Assembly (NCBI GenBank): GCA_051646185.1
Contig: JBOFCS010000192.1
Span: 1-29,780, forward strand
Direction of reading: 5' to 3'
DNA length: 29,780 nt
Source: JBOFCS01 sp051646185
Lineage (GTDB): Bacteria; Actinomycetota; Actinomycetes; Mycobacteriales; Mycobacteriaceae
In this document: piece after piece, positions 23,792 to 29,780 of the stretch
Numbering within the stretch: position 1 is the stretch's first letter
How the letters are laid out: each line of letters opens with the position of its first letter
The notes under the pieces: generated by a model
What the model was told of the DNA's origin: nothing
Seen by the model: only the letters and a program-made list of their open reading frames with translations
Database searches by the model: none
Translations under genes and position numbers: made by a program

Positions 23792-24371
23792 CCACTTCGC
23801 CGGGGGTCCAGGTCAGCCCAGGGACTCCCCATTTATTTCGTTTGATGGCTTTTTTGGCAGCACGGGCATGTCGACCAATGAGGACATCTACGTATAAAAA
23901 GCCGTCAAGATGCCCGGTTTCATGTTGCAGCATCCGAGCAAAAAAGCCTCGGCCTTCCAAAGTGATAGGGGCCCCGGTTCGGTCTACCCCGGTAACGCGA
24001 GCCCATTCGGCACGTCCGGTGGGGAAATTTTCGCCAGGAACAGATAGGCAGCCTTCGTCGTCATTGTCTGGGTCCGGCATGGTCTCTGGGATGATGGAGG
24101 TTTCGAGCACGGGGTTGATGACTTCACCGCGTCGATTTTTTACCGTTCCCCCTTCGGTGATGTCGGGGCAGTCGTAGACAAAGAGTCTTTTGTTGACGCC
24201 AATTTGGTTGGCGGCCAAGCCGACACCATTGGCTAAGTCCATGGTGTCGTACATATCGTCGATGAGGCTGTCGATGTTTTGTGGTATTGAGCCATCGGGG
24301 TTGAGCTCCACAAGTTCGGTGGGGTTGTGAAGAACAGGGTCGCCAACAATGCGGATGGGAACAATCGCCAT
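23772..24371 (-). CDS. def: Peptide deformylase
   Basis: It removes the formyl group from the N-terminal methionine of new proteins; a metal enzyme. The three signature motifs are present: GVGLAANQIGV, EGCLSVPGE (metal cysteine) and QHETGHLDGFLYVD (HExxH). The 199-residue length is within the actinobacterial range. The minus-strand ATG at 24369-24371 has no Shine-Dalgarno but TAGTCT lies 8 nt upstream, suggesting a leaderless mRNA. Its 3' end overlaps the next small gene by 20 nt. It corresponds to Rv0429c. Confidence 0.96.
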   Translation of the reverse strand: MAIVPIRIVGDPVLHNPTELVELNPDGSIPQNIDSLIDDMYDTMDLANGVGLAANQIGVNKRLFVYDCPDITEGGTVKNRRGEVINPVLETSIIPETMPDPDNDDEGCLSVPGENFPTGRAEWARVTGVDRTGAPITLEGRGFFARMLQHETGHLDGFLYVDVLIGRHARAAKKAIKRNKWGVPGLTWTPGEVDDPFGH

Positions 24372-24515
24372 AGTGTCTAAGACTACTTCGCTAAGTTCGG
24401 GACTTGGTACTCATCATGCAATTTCTGTTCGACGCGCGGGGTGATGGCACTAGTTGTGAGGGGTAAACGTGGTTCAATGGTGGAAACCACACTGATGTAA
24501 TTTACTGGTGCTGTC

Positions 24516-24529
24516 ACGTTGATCAACGT
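24516..24529. promoter_or_regulatory. 14-bp perfect palindrome between def and the DUF3263 gene
   Basis: ACGTTGATCAACGT is self-complementary and sits in the 217-bp divergent gap, 60 bases before the DUF3263 start and 145 bases from def. It looks like a dimer-binding operator, but no regulator can be assigned. Confidence 0.4.
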
Positions 24530-24588
24530 TGGCAACCCATCGGGGCGTAATGCAGTCGGTGCAAGCAAGAACGAGGTCAAGGAGCGAC

Positions 24589-24969
24589 ATGGACGGCGCA
24601 ACCGCGCGTAGCCAGAAGCAAACCGGGCAGGTAAGCGAAGCTAGGGAAACCGATGTGATCAGCGGCGCTTTGCCTGTCAGTGATCAATTTGGTGACCCCA
24701 ATGCTGTCGGTGCTGACGGATTAACCCGTCGTGAGCATGAAATTTTGTCTTTTGAGCGGCAGTGGTGGAAGTACGCTGGAGCTAAGGAAGAAGCCATCAA
24801 AGAGCTTTTTTCCATGTCTGCTACCCGCTACTATCAAGTGCTTAATGCATTAGTAGATAGGCCAGAGGCGTTGGCTGCTGATCCTATGTTGGTGAAGCGT
24901 TTACGCAGGTTGCGGGCAAGTCGACAGAAGGCCCGTGCGGCGCGCAGGCTTGGCTTTGAGGTCACCTAG
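24589..24969 (+). CDS. DUF3263 family protein
   Basis: This 126-residue cytosolic protein has a disordered, polar N-terminal ~45 residues and a compact helical DUF3263 domain: GLTRREHEILSFERQWWKYAGAKE, IKELFSMSATRYYQVLNAL, DPMLVKRLRRLRASRQKARAAR. The helix pattern around SATRYYQVLNALVDRP resembles a helix-turn-helix, so DNA binding is possible but unproven. ATG 24589 has AAGGAG 4-5 nt upstream and is preferred over the in-frame upstream start at 24529. It is followed by the virR-like gene, as in Rv0430-Rv0431. Confidence 0.88.
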   Translation: MDGATARSQKQTGQVSEARETDVISGALPVSDQFGDPNAVGADGLTRREHEILSFERQWWKYAGAKEEAIKELFSMSATRYYQVLNALVDRPEALAADPMLVKRLRRLRASRQKARAARRLGFEVT

Positions 24970-25046
24970 AAGTACCTGACCTGGAGATTATCGCTTTTGT
25001 GAAGATGCACTGGCGAACCGTTCGACCTAGCAACTAGAGTTACCTT

Positions 25047-25526
25047 GTGAGCACTCCCGAACCGTCCCGGCTTCCTTTTAGAGCTATGGCTATGGTTCTG
25101 CTGGCTATGGCCATTTTATTTGGAGGCCTTGGGTGGAATTCCTTAGTCAGTCGTGACGGTGAAACTTTGGAATCTGCTGAGGCAGCTTCGTCGACAAAGC
25201 CATCGACCAGCTCTGCTATTCCTGCCCCTCCAGTCACCAGCACTTTCACGGTTAAATCTACTGTTCAGGTGTATAACAACAGCACAGTGACAGGTCTGGC
25301 CGCGGCGACAGCTCAGAAAATTACCCAGGCCGGATGGACGGTGAGCGATACCGGCAATTACAAGGAAACCAACGTTTCCGTGACCACTGTTTATTACGGT
25401 AGTGCCAGTGGGGAGCGGGAATCGGCCTTGCAGATTGCCGAGAAACTTGGAGTTAAGGCGGAACCTCGTTTTGCTGAGCTTCTCACAAAACCGGCTGGCG
25501 TTATTGTCATTGTTACCTCGAACTAG
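25047..25526 (+). CDS. LytR_C domain membrane-anchored protein, VirR-like
   Basis: A 159-residue protein with a short cytosolic start, one membrane segment (~13-32, AMAMVLLAMAILFGGLGW), a Ser/Thr/Ala/Pro-rich linker (~45-68) and an extracytoplasmic LytR_C domain: VQVYNNSTVTGLAAATAQKI, GWTVSDTGNYKE, TTVYYGSASGERESALQIAEKLG, VIVIVTSN. The ortholog by position is Rv0431, VirR, which affects envelope integrity and vesicle release in M. tuberculosis (knowledge). There is no LCP catalytic domain. GTG 25047 lies 6 nt after TAGAGT with no Shine-Dalgarno, so the mRNA is probably leaderless. Confidence 0.88.
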   Translation: MSTPEPSRLPFRAMAMVLLAMAILFGGLGWNSLVSRDGETLESAEAASSTKPSTSSAIPAPPVTSTFTVKSTVQVYNNSTVTGLAAATAQKITQAGWTVSDTGNYKETNVSVTTVYYGSASGERESALQIAEKLGVKAEPRFAELLTKPAGVIVIVTSN

Positions 25527-25648
25527 TAGATGAGTCCTGGGCAGCTGACTCGCGATCCACTCTTTCACTTATGATGGGTGCGGGGCCGATAACTGTATGT
25601 TGGCCGCACAATGAGCAATTAACGATATAACAAGAAGTGGAGTCAGCA

Positions 25649-26380
25649 GTGAAGGTTAAGCATTCAGCCCGAGGCTCGTACTCCCGTGCACTACGACTTG
25701 GCACCACGGTGCCTGCGGTAGCGCTTGTTGCTTTAGGCCTGGCAGCATGCTCAAACGGCGAAGAAGCCAGCTCGGTTGCCGGAACAACTCCGCCGGTATG
25801 GATAGGTTCTGCTGACCCACATGCTGGTGAAGAAGGATCGCATGGTCATGGTTCTGAGGGCAACAGCACTGAAGAGCTGTCTGCGGATATTAAAGATGTC
25901 ACTGGAGCTAGCCTCGGTACGGCCACATTCACCAAGATTGATAGTGGCAAGGCAGTGCAGGTGGAGATCGAAGCTCGTGGTTTAACCCCAGGTTTCCATG
26001 GTTTGCATATTCATTCCGTGGGGAAATGTGAAGCCAATTCGGTGGCCCCAGCCGGTGGCGCGCCGGGTGCTTTCCTTTCCGCGGGAGGCCATTTTCACAT
26101 TGAAGGTAAAGCTGGACATCACGCTGGTGATCTCACGTCATTGCAAGTCCGAGAAGATGGTACGGGTTTGTTGGTGACCACAACCGATGAAGTGACGTTT
26201 GACAGCCTGCTCGCTGGTGCTGGTACAGCCCTTATTGTGCATTCAGGTGGCGATAATTTTGGCAATATCCCTACTCGCTACACCTTGCCAGATGGTGCTC
26301 CGGTTCCCGATGAGATCACTTTGAGTACTGGTGATGGTGGTAGTCGGGTGGGTTGTGGCGTGATCGCTAAGCACAACTAG
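25649..26380 (+). CDS. sodC: Cu/Zn superoxide dismutase lipoprotein
   Basis: It converts superoxide to peroxide outside the membrane. The 243-residue lipoprotein has a signal peptide ending in the lipobox LAA-C with Cys34, then a His/Ser/Glu-rich linker (DPHAGEEGSHGHGSEGNS) that may bind metal, then the SodC domain from about 80. Copper and zinc ligands are visible in FHGLHIHSVGKCE, GGHFHIEGKAGHHAGDL and LIVHSGGDNFGN. The structural cysteines are in GKCE and VGCGVI, and an arginine follows in NIPTRY. GTG 25649 has GGAG about 7 nt upstream and is preferred over GTG 25637. It corresponds to Rv0432. Confidence 0.95.
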   Translation: MKVKHSARGSYSRALRLGTTVPAVALVALGLAACSNGEEASSVAGTTPPVWIGSADPHAGEEGSHGHGSEGNSTEELSADIKDVTGASLGTATFTKIDSGKAVQVEIEARGLTPGFHGLHIHSVGKCEANSVAPAGGAPGAFLSAGGHFHIEGKAGHHAGDLTSLQVREDGTGLLVTTTDEVTFDSLLAGAGTALIVHSGGDNFGNIPTRYTLPDGAPVPDEITLSTGDGGSRVGCGVIAKHN

Positions 26381-26387
26381 GGCTGTT

Positions 26388-27533
26388 GTGGCTGGCCTTG
26401 TAGTGCCTGAGCCGGTCTTTTTTACCCCCTCTCCGCGTCCAACAATTGGCGTTGAGTGGGAATTTGCCTTGGTAGATAAGGGTACTCGGGATTTGTCGAA
26501 TACCGCAGATGAACTTTTTGATGCTGTTCGGCAGATTTACGGAGTGGATCACCCCAGTGTTCATAAAGAGTTGTTACGCAACACTGTTGAATTAGTTACC
26601 GGTATCAGCAGCACTGTTGGTGAGGCTATGGATGACTTGCGTTCTACGTTATCGGTGGTCCGCAGTGCTGCGGATACAGTGGGCGTGAATTTGTTTTCTG
26701 CTGGCACGCATCCTTTCGCGCAATGGTCTGCTCAGCAGCTCAGTGATGGTCCGCGTTATCACGAAATGATTGACCGTACCCAGTGGTGGGGTCGGCAAAT
26801 GTTGATTTGGGGGGTGCATGTGCATGTGGGAATTTCCTCGAAACACAAAGTGCTGCCGATAGTTAGCGCATTATTGAATCATTATCCGCATTTACTTGCA
26901 CTTTCCGCCTCTTCGCCGATGTGGAGTGGAACCGACACTGGTTATGCCAGTAACCGGGCAATGATGTTTCAACAACTCCCTACGGCTGGTTTGCCCTTTC
27001 AATTTGATACCTGGGCCCAGTTTGAAAGTTTTGTGGGCGATCAGATGAAAACTGGTGTGATTGATCAGCTTAATGAGATTCGCTGGGATATTCGGCCGTC
27101 TCCAGCGTTGGGCACCATTGAGGTACGCATTTGTGATGGGGTTTCCAATATGCGGGAGCTTAGTGCGTTAGTTGCGTTGATCCACTGCCTTGTGGTTGAT
27201 CTTGACGATCGGTTAGAGGCCGGGGAAACCTTGCCGACGATGCCTCCATGGCATGTGCAGGAAAACAAGTGGCGGGCCGCTCGGTATGGGCTTGATGCTG
27301 AAATTATTTTGGATTCAGCGAGCAGTGAGAGATTGGTGACCGAAGATTTAGCTGAGGTGCTTAACCGGATGGAGCCTATTGCCGCCAGATTGGGATGTGC
27401 TCAGGAGTTGGCGCTGGTAGCCGATATTCCCAGCAAGGGTGCCTCTTATCAGCGCCAGCGTGCTGTAGCTGAAACTCAGGCCGGGGATTTATGCGCTGTG
27501 GTGGATTCAGTGGTTGCTGAACTGGAAATATAG
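26388..27533 (+). CDS. Carboxylate-amine ligase, GCS2/YbdK family
   Basis: An ATP-dependent ligase of the glutamate-cysteine ligase 2 family, 381 residues. Motifs: PTIGVEWEFALVD near the N-terminus (metal/ATP), HKELLRNTVELVTG, GTHPFAQW, WGVHVHVGISS, SALLNHYPHLLALSASSP and TIEVRICDGVSNMRE. The true acceptor and amine in actinobacteria are uncertain; mycothiol-making organisms do not need glutathione. GTG 26388 starts 7 nt after the sodC stop, with AGGG 5 nt upstream, so it is in an operon with sodC. It corresponds to Rv0433. Confidence 0.92.
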   Translation: MAGLVVPEPVFFTPSPRPTIGVEWEFALVDKGTRDLSNTADELFDAVRQIYGVDHPSVHKELLRNTVELVTGISSTVGEAMDDLRSTLSVVRSAADTVGVNLFSAGTHPFAQWSAQQLSDGPRYHEMIDRTQWWGRQMLIWGVHVHVGISSKHKVLPIVSALLNHYPHLLALSASSPMWSGTDTGYASNRAMMFQQLPTAGLPFQFDTWAQFESFVGDQMKTGVIDQLNEIRWDIRPSPALGTIEVRICDGVSNMRELSALVALIHCLVVDLDDRLEAGETLPTMPPWHVQENKWRAARYGLDAEIILDSASSERLVTEDLAEVLNRMEPIAARLGCAQELALVADIPSKGASYQRQRAVAETQAGDLCAVVDSVVAELEI

Positions 27534-27611
27534 CCCAGTACAGCTGTCAGATTACTGTTATTCATCCCAATAATTTTCCCTGTTCACCTTTTGTTCACTA
27601 GAGTGTCTTTT

Positions 27612-28949
27612 ATGCTCAAGGAAAGTCCTCAGCGCAGTGCGGCGCTGACAGTGCCTACTGTTGCAAAAAAGTGGCTGCTACCAGCTGCTGCCCTGGCATT
27701 TGTGATGTTTGTTGCGTCGCTGGAAGTAGCTGCCCGATATTTTGGTCAGCCAGGTCCGGCGACGAATCAACTTTTCGAGTTTGTGGTGGCTCCCACGTCG
27801 GGCCCAACATTGTGGGCGGGTTTGGCGTTGGCTTTGGTGATGCTGAATAACCGCCAGCGGGTGCTTGCGGTAAGCGCAGGGGTGGCTATTGATGTGGTGT
27901 TTGTGGGTATCCGGTTGCTTACTGATTCCCGGCTAAATTTTGGTAATGGCGCTCTGTGGGTTTTGCTGGGAATTGCTGTTTATGCACAGTGGGCATGGCA
28001 GGGGGAGCAACGGTTAAAGGCACTTAAAGGTGTAGGGCTGGGTTTTCTTCTTATTGTGGCTTCGAAGTGCGGGGCGACCTGGTTGTTGATTACTTCTCAG
28101 ACCCGTCCCCAGGTCTTGGATCAGTATGTGGATCTTGCCGATCACGCTTTGGGTAATCCGTCGTGGGTGATGGGCCAAATTGTGGATGCTACTGGTGTTG
28201 TGGGTTACCAGATTTTGCATACGGTCTATATTCAACTGCCCTTGGCGGCGATTGTTGTTGCCGTGTACCAACTTCGGAATGGTTTTCCGAGGCATCATCT
28301 TATTAGAACATTTCTATTGATCGGTGTTCTTGGTCCGTTGGTGTATATGGTTTTCCCGGTGGTTGGCCCTATTTATGCTTTTGGTGCAGAAGGTAAAGGT
28401 TTTGAAGTAGCTGCTGTATGGCCAAATACTTTTATGCCGATTAATATTCCATCGTCTATGCCCTTTGATTCGGAAACCCCAAGAAACTGTATGCCAAGTT
28501 TGCATACGGCCTGGGCTGTAGCAATTTTTGTTCATTCCCGTGAGGGTGGTAAGTGGCTGCGTCGGTTAGGTGAATTTTGGTTGGTGGCAACGCTGATGGC
28601 AACATTGGGTTTTGGTTATCACTATGGGGTAGATTTAGTTGCCGGGGTGGTATTTGTTTTGACCATTGAGGCGATGCTGCGTGCCCCCGAGCGGGGCTGG
28701 GGTGCTGAGCGTATTCGCTTGGTGCTTGGTGGTTTTACTGTTTTTGTTGGTTTATTGTGGAGTTACCGTTATCTATCAGTTCCTATGGCAGAGCATCCAG
28801 AGATTTTTGGCCCGATTGTTCTTGGGGTGATGGGTGTGGTGATCGCTGCTTTTTATGGCACCTTCTATGCTGCCCCGGAATCGGCTTTGGCGCGGTGGGT
28901 TCGGTTGGATTTTGAATCTGTTGCAAAGCAACCTCAGGTGAGTGCTTAA
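27612..28949 (+). CDS. PAP2-type membrane phosphatase/phosphotransferase (inositolphosphotransferase-like)
   Basis: A 445-residue polytopic membrane protein with about ten hydrophobic segments. The C-terminal half has the PAP2_3 catalytic motifs of the AUR1/Ipt1-like group: PRNCMPSLHTAWAVAI (SLH) and GFGYHYGVDLVAGV (H-x3-D). An upstream loop (PVVGPIYAFG) fits the first motif region. Such enzymes transfer or remove phosphate-linked head groups on lipids; a role in mannosylated or inositol lipid handling would suit a mycolate envelope (inference). ATG 27612 follows TAGAGT by 7 nt with no Shine-Dalgarno, so a leaderless mRNA is likely; TTG 27591 would put coding sequence over that promoter. The stop codon lies inside a palindrome. 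Confidence 0.85.
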   Translation: MLKESPQRSAALTVPTVAKKWLLPAAALAFVMFVASLEVAARYFGQPGPATNQLFEFVVAPTSGPTLWAGLALALVMLNNRQRVLAVSAGVAIDVVFVGIRLLTDSRLNFGNGALWVLLGIAVYAQWAWQGEQRLKALKGVGLGFLLIVASKCGATWLLITSQTRPQVLDQYVDLADHALGNPSWVMGQIVDATGVVGYQILHTVYIQLPLAAIVVAVYQLRNGFPRHHLIRTFLLIGVLGPLVYMVFPVVGPIYAFGAEGKGFEVAAVWPNTFMPINIPSSMPFDSETPRNCMPSLHTAWAVAIFVHSREGGKWLRRLGEFWLVATLMATLGFGYHYGVDLVAGVVFVLTIEAMLRAPERGWGAERIRLVLGGFTVFVGLLWSYRYLSVPMAEHPEIFGPIVLGVMGVVIAAFYGTFYAAPESALARWVRLDFESVAKQPQVSA

Positions 28950-28960
28950 GCACTTGCCTG
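28935..28960. terminator. Palindromic hairpin over the stop codon of the PAP2 gene
   Basis: AGTGCTTAAGCACT (28941-28954) is a perfect 14-bp palindrome containing the TAA stop. CAGG and CCTG pair outside it after a 2-nt mismatch. No T-tract follows, so classic intrinsic termination is doubtful; it could be a processing or replication-related structure next to the DnaA-box-like repeats. Confidence 0.45.
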
Positions 28961-28989
28961 TGGATGGTTTGTGGATAACGTGTGGATGG
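28959..28989 (+). repeat. Three DnaA-box-like repeats phased at 11 bp
   Basis: TGTGGAT occurs at 28959, 28970 and 28981, exactly 11 bp apart. The middle copy, TGTGGATAA (28970-28978), is the reverse complement of the consensus DnaA box TTATCCACA. The outer copies read TGTGGATGG. They lie between the PAP2 gene and the CRISPR leader. Function is not shown; DnaA or another helically phased binder is possible. Confidence 0.6.
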
Positions 28990-29155
28990 AGGGTGGTTCG
29001 CGGATGGGCGGAAATGGGGTTTGGTGTGCACTGGCTTTGACCTGCGCTTTTGGTGTTTTTTGGGGTGTTGGTCGGGTGTTCAGGTGAGGTTTTTTGGGGG
29101 TGGTGTACATACCGTTGGTATTGGGGCTGGTCAAGTGGCAGGTTTTTGGGGTAGG
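28990..29155 (+). promoter_or_regulatory. CRISPR leader
   Basis: A strongly G/T-rich, C-poor stretch directly before the first repeat. It carries three copies of a T5-6/G4-5 motif: GTTTTTTGGGG at 29055-29065, GTTTTTTGGGGG at 29089-29100 and GTTTTTGGGG at 29142-29151, the last ending 4 nt before the first repeat. The leader side agrees with the GAAAC repeat end pointing downstream. The array promoter should lie here but no -10 could be fixed. Open frames across it are low-complexity artefacts. Confidence 0.7.
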
Positions 29156-29780
29156 GTTCGATAGAAGGTCTCGCCAAAAGGCGAATAGAAACGACCACCA
29201 CTCACGGCCCTGTGCAGTGAGATGACGGAGTTCGATAGAAGGTCTCGCCAAAAGGCGAATAGAAACCCTAGATGCTGCCAATGCTCTAGCTAAAATGGAC
29301 CCTGTTCGATAGAAGGTCTCGCCAAAAGGCGAATAGAAACTGCTGCTGAATGCATTTGTCAATCTCTATTACACATTGTTCGATAGAAGGTCTCGCCAAA
29401 AGGCGAATAGAAACGGGAAAAGATAAGCGTGCGGCCCCTCGATCCTTCCGTTCGATAGAAGGTCTCGCCAAAAGGCGAATAGAAACGGCATAAAAATGAC
29501 TGACCCCCTCGGTGAAACGCCATGTTCGATAGAAGGTCTCGCCAAAAGGCGAATAGAAACCTATGGCGATCATGCTTATTGTGGTTTCCATTGCTTAGTT
29601 CGATAGAAGGTCTCGCCAAAAGGCGAATAGAAACCCCACAAACAGCTCAGCATTGTCAGTTCTGGTGGGGGTTCGATAGAAGGTCTCGCCAAAAGGCGAA
29701 TAGAAACCTCAGAATCAAGCCCGTAACCCTGACTGGGGAACCCGTTCGATAGAAGGTCTCGCCAAAAGGCGAATAGAAAC
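29156..29780 (+). CRISPR. CRISPR array, nine identical 37-nt repeats and eight spacers, cut by window edge
   Basis: Repeats start at 29156, 29230, 29304, 29378, 29450, 29524, 29598, 29671 and 29744, all 37 nt and identical. They begin GTTCGATAG and end ATAGAAAC. Spacers are 37, 37, 37, 37, 35, 37, 37 and 36 nt if measured between repeats (spacer 4 is the 35-nt one; spacers 7 and 8 are 36). Within the repeat, TCGCC-AAAA-GGCGA (positions 16-29) makes a hairpin, and the last 8 nt (ATAGAAAC) follow it directly, as in Cas6/Cas5-processed crRNA handles. ATAGAA occurs twice in each repeat. This excludes the short I-E-type repeat; type I or III is likely but cannot be fixed because no cas gene is in the window. 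Perfect repeats suggest an active or young array. The ninth repeat ends exactly at the window end, so the array may continue. Confidence 0.98.

Noticed and set aside
24383..24601. Minus-strand frame upstream of def
   Set aside because: It covers the divergent promoter gap and the start of the DUF3263 gene; no ribosome binding site and no recognised family.
28776..29362. Long minus-strand frames over the CRISPR leader, rich in Pro, His and Thr
   Set aside because: They are translations of the G/T-rich leader and of the repeats, low-complexity, overlapping the PAP2 gene, with no ribosome binding sites.
29286..29752. Frames across the array with repeated FYSPFGETFYRT, FLFAFWRDLLSN or RRSRQKANRNL
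   Set aside because: The repeated peptides are only the 37-nt CRISPR repeat read in different frames.

Overview
The window looks like chromosomal DNA of a mycolic-acid actinobacterium (order Mycobacteriales). It is most likely a Corynebacterium of moderate GC; the species cannot be named from this stretch. The reasons are TANNNT-type -10 elements placed directly in front of start codons (leaderless transcripts), a GlxR/CRP-type site, and a gene order that, from memory, follows the Mycobacterium tuberculosis block Rv0407-Rv0433: fgd1-pta-ackA, then mutT3, thiE, thiO-thiS-thiG, lpqL, thiD, thiC, then xthA, the Rv0428c domain, def, a DUF3263 gene, virR, sodC and a GCS2-type ligase. The pknG-glnH-Rv0412c group that lies between ackA and mutT3 in M. 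tuberculosis is missing here.

Layout. 1-2678: a LysR-type regulator cut by the window edge, divergent from a DUF5997 gene across a 17-bp palindrome; an F420-dependent glucose-6-phosphate dehydrogenase; a small unknown gene ending on the same CTAG. 2679-3143: no clear gene. 3144-6394: pta-ackA, overlapping by one base (acetyl-CoA to acetate plus ATP). 6456-8734: a secreted CrtC/AttH-like protein with an operator-like promoter, about 0.9 kb with no recognisable gene, and a small helical protein. 8895-12422: MutT3-like Nudix protein, thiE, and divergently the TPP-riboswitch-controlled thiO-thiS-thiG operon (thiazole branch of thiamine synthesis). 12498-14179: a two-gene ABC exporter. 14213-16609: LpqL-like lipoprotein peptidase and a soluble class III adenylate cyclase. 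16620-19217: thiC-thiD (pyrimidine branch) behind a second TPP riboswitch. 19310-22696: GlxR-like site, a small acetyltransferase-like gene, a large secreted metal-dependent hydrolase, a secreted lipase and a strong bidirectional terminator. 22704-27533: the xth-to-ligase housekeeping block. 27612-28949: a PAP2-type membrane protein. 28935-29780: palindrome, three helically phased DnaA-box-like repeats, a G/T-rich leader and a CRISPR array of nine identical 37-nt repeats that runs to the window edge with no cas gene in view.

Four things stand out. (1) The two divergent gene pairs lysR/DUF5997 and thiE/thiO share the same promoter geometry: a perfect 17-bp palindrome with one central base, each arm holding an outward TANNNT hexamer at leaderless or near-leaderless distance. 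(2) The CRISPR repeat predicts an 8-nt crRNA handle exactly at the foot of its hairpin, beside an unusual leader. (3) The Rv0428c-type acetyltransferase is reduced to its N-terminal domain. (4) An intact F420-dependent enzyme is present, which requires F420 synthesis elsewhere in the genome.
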